This document shows, in pieces, positions 36,660 to 44,846 of a stretch of DNA of 64,000 bases. Source of the stretch: Streptomonospora nanhaiensis. GTDB lineage: Bacteria > Actinomycetota > Actinomycetes > Streptosporangiales > Streptosporangiaceae. Under the pieces are notes generated by a model. That model saw only the letters and a program-made list of their open reading frames with translations. It did not search any database and was not told where the DNA came from. The stretch spans positions 434,001-498,000 of the forward strand of contig NZ_JACCFO010000001.1 of assembly GCF_013410565.1 (NCBI RefSeq), read 5' to 3'. The translations under genes and the position numbers were made by a program. How positions within the stretch are numbered: position 1 is the first letter of the stretch; the number at the start of each line of letters is the position of its first letter.

Positions 36660-37511
36660 CTACACCTTTCGCGCGGTCGGGCGGGAGAACAGCCCGCCCG
36701 GCCGGACGCTGAGGACCAGGACGAGGATGGCCAGGGCCGCCAGGGTGGTCAGCTCCGGCCCGGCGTAGCCGGACACATACGACAGGCACAGGCCGATCAG
36801 GACGCCGCCCACCAGGGCGCCGAAGGGGTTCTCCAGCCCGCCCACCACGGCGGCGGCGATGGCGTAGACGAACACCGCGTCCAGCACGTTGGGGAAGATG
36901 AACGGCGGGGCGGCGAGCATGCCCGCCAGCGCCCCGATGAGCGAGGCGATCGCCCAGCCGGTGGTCAGCATCAGCCCCACGCGCACCCCCGACAGCCGCG
37001 CGGCCTCGGGGTGGAAGGCGGCCGCCCGCATCCGCAGCCCCAGCGGCGTGAACCGGTAGAGCGCGAACAGCAGCAGCGCGGCGGCGGCCACCGACCCCAG
37101 CGCGAACCAGTCGGAGGCGGAGAACCGGCCCCGGTAGTCCAGCGGGTAGGAGAAGGAGTGCGGTTCGTTGGACCAGACCATGCCGGCCAGGCCCTGCAGC
37201 ACCAGCAGCAGCCCCAGCGTGATGATGATAGCGTTGAGCGGGGAGCGGCCGTGCACGGGTCGGATGAGCAGCCGTTCGGTGGCCGCCCCCAGCACCAGCC
37301 CGGTCACCAGCGCGGCGCCGAACCCCAGCCAGTAGGAGCCGGTGGCCTGGGAGACCGTGTAGGCGATGTAGACGCTGATGAGGGCCAGTGCCGGCTGGGC
37401 GAAGTTCACCACGCGGGTGGCCTGGTAGATGATGACCAGCGACAGCGCCAGGGCGGCGTAGACCGCGCCCGAGGACAGCCCGCTAAGGGTCAAGTCGATG
37501 AAGTGGTTCAC
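36660..37511 (-). CDS. livH: Branched-chain amino acid-type ABC permease
   Basis: A 283-residue permease with about eight helices. It starts FIDLTLSGLSSGAVYAALAL and has IIYQATRVVNFAQPALALIS, the LivH signature (the usual VNFAQGE appears as VNFAQPA). IIITLGLLLVLQGLAGMVW and AVVGGLENPFGALVGGVLIG follow. GTG at 37511 is preceded by GGGGGAGCC. It follows livF with an 8-bp gap and forms the heterodimeric channel with livM. Confidence 0.9.
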   Translation of the reverse strand: MNHFIDLTLSGLSSGAVYAALALSLVIIYQATRVVNFAQPALALISVYIAYTVSQATGSYWLGFGAALVTGLVLGAATERLLIRPVHGRSPLNAIIITLGLLLVLQGLAGMVWSNEPHSFSYPLDYRGRFSASDWFALGSVAAAALLLFALYRFTPLGLRMRAAAFHPEAARLSGVRVGLMLTTGWAIASLIGALAGMLAAPPFIFPNVLDAVFVYAIAAAVVGGLENPFGALVGGVLIGLCLSYVSGYAGPELTTLAALAILVLVLSVRPGGLFSRPTARKV

Positions 37512-37519
37512 GGCTCCCC

Positions 37520-38242
37520 CTAGAAGCCCAGGTAGGCGTGGCGCATGCGGTCGTCGGCCAGGAGCCGCTGGGAGGTGCCGGACACCACGACCGCGCCCTG
37601 GTTGAGCACGAACCCGTGGTCGGTGATCGACAGCGCGCTGCGGGCGTTCTGCTCCACCAGCACCACGGTCAGGCCCCGGGCGGCGCGCAGCTCGCGCAGC
37701 GTCCGCATGATCTTCCGGGTCACCATCGGCGCCAGCCCCAGCGAGGGCTCGTCCAGCAGCAGCACCCGAGGACGCGCCATGAGCGCGCGGCCCAGGGCGA
37801 GCATCTGCCGCTCGCCGCCCGACAGGGTGGCGGCGGGCGCGGTGAGGCGCTCGCGCAGCCGCGGGAACAGCTCCAGGACCTCCTCGCGGCGCTCGGCGCG
37901 CTCGCGGCGGCCCGGCCGCCACAGCCCGCCCAGGCGCAGGTTCTCCTCGACGGTCAGCTCCACGATCACGCCGCCGCCCTCGGGCACGTGCACCAGGCCG
38001 TGGCGCACGTGGTGCTCGGCGCCCAGCCGTGTGACGTCGGCGCCGTCCAGCAGCACCCGGCCGGACGCGGCGCGCTTGAGACCGCTGACGGTGCGCAGCA
38101 GCGTGGTCTTGCCCGCGCCGTTGGCGCCCAGCACCGCGCAGATCGACCCGCGCGGGATCCGCATGGTCACCCGGTCCAGGGCGGTGACAGCGCCGTAGCC
38201 GGCCGTCAGCTCCTCGATGCTCAGGATCGGCTCGTCAGGCAT
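37520..38242 (-). CDS. livF: Branched-chain amino acid-type ABC ATPase
   Basis: A 240-residue ABC ATPase. Walker A GANGAGKTTLLRTV near 38-50, Q-loop region HVPEGGGVIVELTVEENLRL, signature LSGGERQMLALGRALMARPR, Walker B VLLLDEPSLGLAPM and the switch His region VVLVEQNARSALSI. The LivF-specific EQN switch (Asn instead of His) is kept. ATG at 38242 follows AGGAGGACTTTG. It overlaps the end of livG by 8 nt. Confidence 0.93.
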   Translation of the reverse strand: MPDEPILSIEELTAGYGAVTALDRVTMRIPRGSICAVLGANGAGKTTLLRTVSGLKRAASGRVLLDGADVTRLGAEHHVRHGLVHVPEGGGVIVELTVEENLRLGGLWRPGRRERAERREEVLELFPRLRERLTAPAATLSGGERQMLALGRALMARPRVLLLDEPSLGLAPMVTRKIMRTLRELRAARGLTVVLVEQNARSALSITDHGFVLNQGAVVVSGTSQRLLADDRMRHAYLGF

Positions 38243-39026
38243 CAAAGTCCTCCTCGGCGGCGCCCAGGTAGGCCTGGGCGACCGCGGCGTCGGCCTGGAT
38301 CTCGGCGGGTGTGCCCGCGGCGATGACCCGGCCGAAGTTGAGGACCACGATGTGGTCGCAGACGGACATCACCAGGTCCATGTGGTGCTCGACCAGCAGC
38401 ACGCCCATGCGGGCCCCGAAGCCGCGCACCGCCTCGCCCAGGGCGGTGATGTCCTCGCCCGAGAGCCCGCTGGCGGGCTCGTCCAGCAGCAGCAGTTCGG
38501 GGTCGGCGACCACGGCGCGGGCCAGGGCGACGCGCTTCTGCACGCCGAAGGGCAGCGTCGCGGGCAGGGCCCGCGCGGCGTCGGCCACCCCGAACTCCGC
38601 CAGGGCCGCCATCGCCCGCCCGCGCAGCCGGCGCTCGTCGCCGTGGTAGTGGCCCAGGCCGGTGAGCATGGCGAACGTGCCGCCGCGCGCCAGCCGGTCG
38701 GCGCCCACCATGACGTTCTCCAGCGCGGTGAGGCCGGGGAAGAGGTTGAGGCCCTGGAGGGTGCGCGCGATGCGCAGGCCGGCCAGGCGGTGGGGGCGGT
38801 GCGCCCGCAGCACGCGGCCCTTCCAGGCCACGGTGCCGCTCTGGGGGCGCACGACCCCCGACACGACGTTGAACAGGGTCGTCTTGCCCGCGCCGTTGGG
38901 GCCGATCAGCCCGACGACGGTCCCGGGCGCCACGGACAGCCCCACGTCGCTCAGGGCGGTCAGGCCGCCGAAGCGGACGGTGATCCCCTCGGCGGCGAGC
39001 AAGGGGTCCGGCGTTGTGGTGGTCAT
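38235..39026 (-). CDS. livG: Branched-chain amino acid-type ABC ATPase
   Basis: A 263-residue ABC ATPase, the partner of LivF. Walker A is GPNGAGKTTLFNVVSG. The family-specific ARTLQGLNLFPGLTALENVM follows. The signature segment is atypical: TLPFGVQKRVALARAVVADP replaces the usual LSxGxxR with PFGVQKR, which is common in LivG. Walker B is LLLLDEPASGLS, and the switch region is VLLVEHHMDLVMSVCDHIVV. ATG at 39026 follows GAAAGAGGG. It is the first gene of the five-gene operon. Confidence 0.92.
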   Translation of the reverse strand: MTTTTPDPLLAAEGITVRFGGLTALSDVGLSVAPGTVVGLIGPNGAGKTTLFNVVSGVVRPQSGTVAWKGRVLRAHRPHRLAGLRIARTLQGLNLFPGLTALENVMVGADRLARGGTFAMLTGLGHYHGDERRLRGRAMAALAEFGVADAARALPATLPFGVQKRVALARAVVADPELLLLDEPASGLSGEDITALGEAVRGFGARMGVLLVEHHMDLVMSVCDHIVVLNFGRVIAAGTPAEIQADAAVAQAYLGAAEEDFDA

Positions 39027-39206
39027 CGACCCTCTTTCCAAGCCGCGGACCGGGGGTGGTCCAGGTCACAGACCGTCCGGTCGGCATGTCGGGGATACGG
39101 GTGGGCGGGGGCGGCGGTGTTCACGGGGCGGGGGTCCGGGGGTGTCGGGGCGGAGTGGGAGCGGTGCGGCGCCGGTGGTGCGGGCGCGGCGGCCGGGCGG
39201 CGCCGG
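39027..39206 (-). promoter_or_regulatory. Control region of the liv operon
   Basis: Between the LuxR-type gene (which ends at 39207) and livG. It contains the perfect palindrome GACCGTCCGGTC (39071-39082) inside AGACCGTCCGGTCGG. This resembles operators bound by several TetR-family repressors. No -10/-35 pair is obvious. Confidence 0.4.
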
Positions 39207-42059
39207 TCAGCGGAACATGCGGGCCAGATCCACGCGCGAGCGGATGTTGAGCTTGCGGAAGATCCCGCGCAAGTGGTGCTCGACCGTGCGCGGGCTGATG
39301 AACATGTGCGCGGCGACCTCGCGGTTGGTCGCCCCCTCGGCCACCAGCAGCGCGATCTGGTGCTGCTGGGTGGTCAGCCCGTGGCCGGCGCGGACCGGTT
39401 CGCCCGCGGACTCGGGATCGCCGATCGCCCGCAGTTCGCTTCGCGCCTGCTCCACCCACAGCCGCGCCCCGATCCACTCGAAGGTCTCCAGCGCCTCGCG
39501 CAGGTGCTCGCGCGCCCGGCCCGGCAGCCGGTTGCGGCGCAGGGTGGTGCCGTAGAGCAGCGCGGTGCGCGCCCGCTCCACGTCGTCGTCGCCGCAGGCC
39601 CGGTGCAGCTGCACCGCCTCGGCGAAGTACCGCTCCGCCTCCTCGGCGGGAGCCAGCAGGCCCCGGCAGCGCATCGCCACCGCCAGGGCGCTCAGGCTGG
39701 CGGTGGCCGCCGCCCAGGACTCGTAGGCGGCCAGCACGGAGGCGGCGCGCTCGGGGCGGCCGGTGCGCACGCACGCCTCCACGAACACCGGCGCGGTCAG
39801 CAGCCGCATCGTGGGGTGGCCGTAGCCGGGGCCGGCGTGGGTCAGCGAGCGCAGCCGGGAGTAGGCGCCGGCGGCGTCGCCCTGGGCGAGGTCCAGCAGC
39901 GCCAGCGCCCACGAGCTGAGCGCCGCGGGCAGGCCCAGGCTGTTCTCGCTGGCGCGCTCGGCCACCGCCCGCGCCCGGGCGTGGCAGGTCTCGGCGTCGC
40001 CCTGGATGGCGGCCAGCAGGCTCAGCGCGGCCAGGTGGTGGGTGGCGCAGTTGGGCTGGGCGGTCTCGCGCGCCAGCCGCAGCCCGGTCATGCAGTTGCC
40101 GATGCCCGAGGGGAACCGGCCGCTCCAGAACTCCGAGTAGACCAGGAACTCCAGCGCCTGGGGGACCACCGCCAGCGCGCCCCGGCGCCGGGCGACGGCG
40201 ACGGCGCGGGTGGCCAGCGAGTGCACCAGGGGGGCGTCGCCCAGCCGCAGCCCGGCGATGCTGGCCCAGATCAGCTCCACGGGGGAGTCGATCTCCTCGG
40301 CGATGTCGGTGGCCCGGCGCAGCGGGCCCACGGCGGCCGTGTACTCCCCGGCGAAGGACAGCGCGGCGCCCTCCATGAAGGCGAAGGCCAGCCGCATGGC
40401 GGGCGGGTCGTTGTCGCGGGCCAGCGGCGCCAGCCGGCGCGCGGCGGCGCCGTGGCGCACCGGGTCGCCGGCGAAGGAGGCGGCGTCGGCGGCGCGCATC
40501 AGCGCCCGCACCGCGAGCTCGCGGTCGTGGGGGATCAGCCGCTCGGCGGTGGCCAGGAGTGCGTCGGCGGTGTCGAGGGCGTTGCCCTCGCGCAGCCGGA
40601 TCTGGCCCCGGATCAGTTCGAGCACCCCTTCCTGGCGCGGGGTCACCGCGTCGGGCTGGGCGCGCTCCAGCAGTTCGGCGGCGCGGTCGGGCATCCCGGC
40701 CAGCCACGCGTCCTGGGCGGCGGTGGACAGGCGGCACGCCCGCAGGCGGGGGATGGGGGTCAGCTCGGCGGCCTGCTCCAGGGCCGCCGAGGCCACCGAG
40801 TGCCCGCTCAGCTCCTTGGCGGTGTCGGCGGCGGCGGCGAGTTCGGCGGCCAGGTCGGAGTCGGGTCCCTGCGCGGCGGCGGCGCGGTGGCGTGCGTAGC
40901 GGGAGGGCTCGCGGTGCAGGTCGAGCACCCGCGCCAGCCGGGCGTGGGCGGCGCGCCGCCGCACCACGGGGGTGGCCTGGTAGACGGACTCGCGCAGCAG
41001 CGGGTCGGCGAAGACCACGCGGGAGCCGTCGACCCGGACGATCCCGGCGTCCTCGGCGGGGGCGAGGTCGCCGACGGTGACATCGGTGCGGGCGGCGGCG
41101 CGCACCAGCAGGTCGACGTCGCACTCGGGGTCGGTGGCGGCCAGCAGCAGCAGGTGGCGGGTGGGCTCGGGCAGGGCCTCCAGACGGGGCTCGTAGGCGC
41201 GGCGCAGGTCGGCGGGCAGCGGCAGGGTGCGGGGCAGGGGGCGGATGCCGGCGAGCTGCTCGCGGGAGAGCGCGGCGGCGAACGCGAGCGCGGCGGCGGG
41301 GTTGCCGTGGCTGGCGGCCGCCAGGGTGCCGCGCACACCGGCCGCCAGGCCGCCGGGGGCGGCGTCGCCGAGCACCTCGCTGACGGCGGCCTCGCTGAGG
41401 GGGGAGAGGTGGATGACCGGGATGCCGGGAACCACGGGTTTGGCCTGGTCGTCGCGTGCGGCGAAGACCATGGCCACCGGGTCGGTGCCCAGGCGGCGGG
41501 CGGCGAAGGCGAGCGCGTCCAGCGACGGCGCGTCCATGAGGTGGGCGTCGTCGATGACGGCGAGCAGGGGAGCGGCGTGGGCGAGCAGCCCGAGCAGGCG
41601 CAGCACGCCGATGGAGAGGGTGAACCGGTCGCTCTCGGCGACGCCGCCGGTCTCCAGCGCCTGCTCGATCACGCGGCTGTGGGGGGCGGCGAGACCGGGC
41701 ACGCGGTCCAGCACGGGCAGCAGGAGCCGCTGGAGACCGGCGTAGGCCAGTCCGCTCTCGGGCTCGGTGCCCTGGGCCCGCAGCACGAGGGCGGGGCGTA
41801 CGGGGGGCGAAGGGTCGGGGGCGGTCGTGGAGGGGGCGGTGGGGCCGGTGGCGGGGGTGGCGGGGGGCTTTGGAGGGGAGAGCGCGGCCCGCTGGGCGTG
41901 GTCCAGCAGAGCCGTCTTGCCGATACCCGGACCGCCGGAGACGAGCACCGCCGTCCCCTGTCCGGCCCGCGCGCCGTCCAGGGCATTGGCGAGCATGCGC
42001 TGCTCCGACTCCCGGCCCCGCAGGCAGGAATGGGGGGCCGTCGGGTTTCCACTGGACAC
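39207..42059 (-). CDS. LAL-type LuxR family regulator (ATPase-TPR-HTH)
   Basis: A 950-residue large ATP-binding LuxR-like regulator. Residues 35-300 form a STAND/AAA-type ATPase: Walker A VSGGPGIGKTALLDHAQRAA and Walker B LLAVIDDAHLMDAPS. A Pro/Thr/Ala-rich insert of about 30 residues (TPATGPTAPSTTAPDPSPPV at its core) sits just after Walker A. The middle (350-850) is helical, TPR-like repeats. The C-terminal LuxR HTH is TTQQHQIALLVAEGATNREV followed by HMFISPRTVEHHLRGIFRKL, which ends the protein. LAL proteins activate carbon-use or biosynthetic operons. The adjacent liv operon, read in the same direction 180 bp downstream, is the obvious target candidate. The start is GTG at 42059. Confidence 0.88.
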   Translation of the reverse strand: MSSGNPTAPHSCLRGRESEQRMLANALDGARAGQGTAVLVSGGPGIGKTALLDHAQRAALSPPKPPATPATGPTAPSTTAPDPSPPVRPALVLRAQGTEPESGLAYAGLQRLLLPVLDRVPGLAAPHSRVIEQALETGGVAESDRFTLSIGVLRLLGLLAHAAPLLAVIDDAHLMDAPSLDALAFAARRLGTDPVAMVFAARDDQAKPVVPGIPVIHLSPLSEAAVSEVLGDAAPGGLAAGVRGTLAAASHGNPAAALAFAAALSREQLAGIRPLPRTLPLPADLRRAYEPRLEALPEPTRHLLLLAATDPECDVDLLVRAAARTDVTVGDLAPAEDAGIVRVDGSRVVFADPLLRESVYQATPVVRRRAAHARLARVLDLHREPSRYARHRAAAAQGPDSDLAAELAAAADTAKELSGHSVASAALEQAAELTPIPRLRACRLSTAAQDAWLAGMPDRAAELLERAQPDAVTPRQEGVLELIRGQIRLREGNALDTADALLATAERLIPHDRELAVRALMRAADAASFAGDPVRHGAAARRLAPLARDNDPPAMRLAFAFMEGAALSFAGEYTAAVGPLRRATDIAEEIDSPVELIWASIAGLRLGDAPLVHSLATRAVAVARRRGALAVVPQALEFLVYSEFWSGRFPSGIGNCMTGLRLARETAQPNCATHHLAALSLLAAIQGDAETCHARARAVAERASENSLGLPAALSSWALALLDLAQGDAAGAYSRLRSLTHAGPGYGHPTMRLLTAPVFVEACVRTGRPERAASVLAAYESWAAATASLSALAVAMRCRGLLAPAEEAERYFAEAVQLHRACGDDDVERARTALLYGTTLRRNRLPGRAREHLREALETFEWIGARLWVEQARSELRAIGDPESAGEPVRAGHGLTTQQHQIALLVAEGATNREVAAHMFISPRTVEHHLRGIFRKLNIRSRVDLARMFR

Positions 42060-42406
42060 ACGCTCAAATTACACACGCGTAAAGGGTCTCAACAGGTACC
42101 CGGACCCAGACTGGTGATTTCACGGATACCCCCGCGCGGGGTCCCGTGGTGGGGCACCGCGCGCCGGGAGGGGCCGCCCGGGCGGCTGAGGAGACGGTTG
42201 GGGGACGGCTGCGGAGATGACCGCCGGACGACCCTCCGGACGGCCTGGTGGGGGCGGCGGGGGCTGGGGGTTGGGGTGGTCGGGTGCGCAGGGATCGGGC
42301 GGCGGCATGGTTTGGGGTTATGCCGCGGGCGCACGCGACGAATCGCAGATCGTTGATCGGCAAAAGCCTTATAGGGGGCAAAACCGGTGCGGTGGGTGGG
42401 ATGGGA

Positions 42407-42421
42407 TCTCACATGATGAGA
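42407..42421. promoter_or_regulatory. IclR/LtbR-like palindrome (copy A)
   Basis: TCTCACATGATGAGA, five-base arms TCTCA/TGAGA. It matches the sites at 58699 and 58834 in length and pattern (TCTCRCATRNTGAGA, with one mismatch possible). No coding gene follows in either direction within 700 bp on the plus strand. Confidence 0.45.
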
Positions 42422-42620
42422 CCAGGCGGCGGCGATAGCGTGCTTTGGGGTGGGATGGCGCCTCGAAAAACGGTCATAGGCGTTCAAAAGGTCTCGGTTG
42501 ATGCCGCCGATATGACGTTCACGGGCGCCGGGCAGGTTCGGGGCCTGTGGTGCCGCTTCGCGCCGCCGCTGGGGTGGGGCCCGGGTGGCCGGTCTTCGCG
42601 CCAGGCCGCCGGCCGGGGTG

Positions 42621-42760
42621 GTGGTCGGTGTCCGCTGAGCCGGGGCTCCGCCGCCGTCGGTGCGGCGCTGGCGCCCTCGCCACTGCGGCCGTGGTCGGTG
42701 TCCGCCCCGCGAGGGGGCGCTGTCCTCGGTGTCCCCTCAATCAGGTTGTCGGTGCCCGCT
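42621..42760. repeat. Degenerate direct repeats
   Basis: GTGGTCGGTGTCCGC occurs exactly twice, at 42621-42635 and 42691-42705, 70 bp apart. Variants GTCCTCGGTGTCCCC (42722-42736) and GTTGTCGGTGCCCGC (42745-42759) follow. The tract has no coding signal. Confidence 0.5.
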
Positions 42761-42978
42761 CGCGGCGGCGGTGGCCGCCTGGCCGGACCGGGCCGGCCCT
42801 GACGTCTCTCGCCTCTCGTCTCCCCGCCGCGCCCGCGAACGCCCGCAACCGCTGATCGCGGAGCGTGCTCACGCGGGTCCCGGCGGCGCGCAAGGCGGCC
42901 CCACTCGCCGGCGGAGCGGTCCAGCGAGAGGGGCCCCGGTGTGCTCGCTCCCCCGCCTGCGGTCGCGTGAACAAGCGG

Positions 42979-43017
42979 CGAACACATGTTCGAATTTTAG
43001 CACTTGTTCTGTATGCT
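42979..43017 (+). promoter_or_regulatory. LexA-type SOS box overlapping a promoter
   Basis: CGAACACATGTTCG (42979-42992) fits the Gram-positive/actinobacterial LexA box CGAAC-N4-GTTCG exactly. It is followed by TTCGAA (42989-42994), 17 bp, then TATGCT (43012-43017) as a -10. LexA would cover the -35 and block transcription, which should start near 43024, toward the BNR/MoaD gene pair at 43157. Confidence 0.6.
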
Positions 43018-43156
43018 GGGCCACATCGGCGGCGCGGTTCAGGCGCGGGCCGCAGGAGCTCTGGCGCGGCTCCCCGGCCACACCTCACCGGTGTGTGAAC
43101 CTGTAGCCCCCGTGGTCACGTAGAGCACCGACAACCATCGGCACAGTGGGGCGATC

Positions 43157-44263
43157 ATGACGTATCTCCTGGTCATCGGCACACGCAAGGGCTTGTTCAC
43201 CGCCACCGCCACCGGCGACGACCGCCGCAGGTGGGAGCTGCGCGGCCCGCACCGGCTCGACAAGGAGGACTACGCCAACATGGCCGGCGTCTACGCCGTC
43301 GGCATCGACCCCCGCTCGCGGCGCATCCTGGTCGGCGCCGAGAGCTCCCACTTCGGCCCCAGCGTCTGGTACAGCGACGACCTGGGCGGCACCTGGCACG
43401 AGCCGCCGCACGCGCCGATCGCCTTCCCCGACGACGTCGACGCCGGCTTCACCCGCGTGTGGCAGTTCGCCTTCGGCGACGAGCCCGGCACCGTCTACGC
43501 CGGTGTCGAGCCGCACGCCCTGTTCCGCTCCACCGACGGCGGCCAGAGCTTCGAACTCGTCCGTCCGCTGTGGGACCACCCCCACCGCGCCGAGTGGTTC
43601 CCCGGCGCCGGCGGCGGCGCCATCCACACCGTCCTTCCGGGCCGGGTGACCGCCGAGGGCACCGACCCCGCCGCCATGACCGTCGCCATGTCCACCGGCG
43701 GCGTCTACCAGACCCGCGACAACGGCGCCACCTGGAACCCCGCCGGCCGGGGCATCAGTGCCGTGTTCCTGCCCGAGCAGTTCCCCGAGTACGGCCAGTG
43801 CGTGCACAAGGTCGCCATCGGCGCCGACGGCGTCTTCTACGCCCAGAACCACCACGGCGTCTACCGCAGCCCCGACCCCGCCGCCGGGTGGACCTCCATC
43901 GCCCAGGGCCTGCCCAGCGACTTCGGGTTCAACTTCCTGGCCCACCCGCACCGGCCGGGCGTGGGCTACGTCTTCCCGGTGATCAGCCAGGAGTGCCACC
44001 TGCCGCCCGGCGACCACCTCCAGGTGCACCGCACCGACGACGCGGGGGAGTCCTGGCACCCCGACGACAAGGGCCTGCCGCAGGAGCGCTACTACGGCAT
44101 CGTGCTGCGCGACGGCGCCTGCACCGACGGTGCCGCCGACCCCGGCTTCTACTTCGGCACCCGCTCCGGCGACGTCTTCGCCACCACCGACTCCGCCGAG
44201 GAGTGGTCGCTGGTGGCCGCGCACCTGCCCGACGTCCTGTGCGTGCGCGCGGTGGAGGTCTGA
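43157..44263 (+). CDS. BNR/sortilin-type beta-propeller protein
   Basis: A 368-residue protein of repeated beta-propeller blades. It starts YLLVIGTRKGLFTATATGDD. BNR-type Asp-box motifs recur: SDDLGGTWHEPP, STDGGQSFELVR, TRDNGATWNPAG and TDDAGESWHPDD (S/TxDxGxxW/F). YFGTRSGDVFATTDSAEEWS marks the last blade. There is no signal peptide, so it is cytosolic. Annotated homologues are often labelled exo-alpha-sialidase, but no sialidase Arg triad is apparent, so that name is not supported. A MoaD-like gene follows 3 bp after the stop. ATG at 43157 has GTGGGGCGATC upstream. Confidence 0.82.
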   Translation: MTYLLVIGTRKGLFTATATGDDRRRWELRGPHRLDKEDYANMAGVYAVGIDPRSRRILVGAESSHFGPSVWYSDDLGGTWHEPPHAPIAFPDDVDAGFTRVWQFAFGDEPGTVYAGVEPHALFRSTDGGQSFELVRPLWDHPHRAEWFPGAGGGAIHTVLPGRVTAEGTDPAAMTVAMSTGGVYQTRDNGATWNPAGRGISAVFLPEQFPEYGQCVHKVAIGADGVFYAQNHHGVYRSPDPAAGWTSIAQGLPSDFGFNFLAHPHRPGVGYVFPVISQECHLPPGDHLQVHRTDDAGESWHPDDKGLPQERYYGIVLRDGACTDGAADPGFYFGTRSGDVFATTDSAEEWSLVAAHLPDVLCVRAVEV

Positions 44264-44266
44264 GCC

Positions 44267-44593
44267 GTGGGCGTCACCGTGCTGCTTCCGCAGGTCCTGC
44301 AGGCCGACGCGGGCGGGGCCGCCAGGATCGACATCCTGCTCGGCGCCCCGCTGGACCAGGCCGTCCAGCCGCCTGACGGCGCCGCCCCGGCGGTCACCGT
44401 CCGCACGGTCCTGGACGAGCTGGCGCGCCGCCACCCGGGCCTGGACCGCCGCGTCCGCGACGAGCGGGGGCGACTGCGCCGCTACGTCAACGTCTTCGTC
44501 GACTCCGACGAGTGCCGGGCCCTGCAGGGACTGGACACCGCCGTTCCCGACGGCGCCGAGGTGCGCATCCTGCCCTCGGTCGCCGGCGGCTGA
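44267..44593 (+). CDS. MoaD/ThiS-like ubiquitin-fold protein
   Basis: A 108-residue beta-grasp protein ending in Gly-Gly. The core motifs are VTVRTVLDELARRHPGLDRR in the helix, NVFVDSDECRALQGLDTAVP, and the C-terminal EVRILPSVAGG, the tail that is adenylated and thiolated in MoaD and ThiS. It is longer than MoaD (about 80) because of an extended first hairpin rich in Asp/Pro/Ala. No MoaE, MoeB or ThiG partner is encoded nearby. Its tight coupling to the BNR gene (stop and start 3 bp apart) suggests a joint role; sulfur transfer versus protein tagging is open. GTG at 44267. Confidence 0.8.
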   Translation: MGVTVLLPQVLQADAGGAARIDILLGAPLDQAVQPPDGAAPAVTVRTVLDELARRHPGLDRRVRDERGRLRRYVNVFVDSDECRALQGLDTAVPDGAEVRILPSVAGG

Positions 44594-44846
44594 GGCGCCG
44601 CCCGGCCCGGCCCGCCACCTCACGGCCCGCCGCGGCGGCGCCTCGCCCGTTCGGTCAGCGGCCCCTCGGCTGTCGGCCCGGCAACCCGCCGGCCGCCCGG
44701 CCGCCCCGCGCGCCCTCCCCCTCCGGGGGGAGCCGGGCGGCGCCGAACCCCCCTCCTGCGGGAAGCCCCGCTCCCCGCCCCGGCCGCAGAGTGGAGACCC
44801 ACAGCGGATCCGGCCGGCGGCCGGAGGGCACAGCGAGGAGAACACG

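Larger units (their letters stand above)
42060..43156. other. 1.1-kb gene-free island with regulatory sites
   Basis: No convincing gene is seen on either strand. Read from left: GC-rich DNA with G-runs at 42215-42310; an IclR/LtbR-like palindrome at 42407-42421 in a less GC-rich patch. GC-rich low-complexity DNA with copies of GTGGTCGGTGTCCGC lies at 42621-42760. A LexA-type box and -10 occur at 42979-43017. A 36-codon frame at 43014-43124 has no ribosome-binding site and starts within the -10 box, so it is not called. The layout suggests decayed genes. Confidence 0.5.

Noticed and set aside
38217-42356. 1379-codon plus-strand open frame
   Set aside because: Antisense to livG and the LAL regulator; Gly/Gln/Arg-rich with no motif.
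42621-42760. Possible CRISPR array
   Set aside because: Only two exact repeats of 15 bp with unequal spacing and degenerate others; no cas genes.
42484-42987. Minus-strand frame next to the LexA box
   Set aside because: Low-complexity Arg/Pro/Gly protein with no ribosome-binding site and no 13E12/HNH motif, although LexA boxes often precede such genes.
43157-44263. Sialidase function for the BNR protein
   Set aside because: Asp-boxes are present, but the catalytic Arg triad and Tyr/Glu pair of sialidases are not evident; Asp-boxes occur in many propellers.
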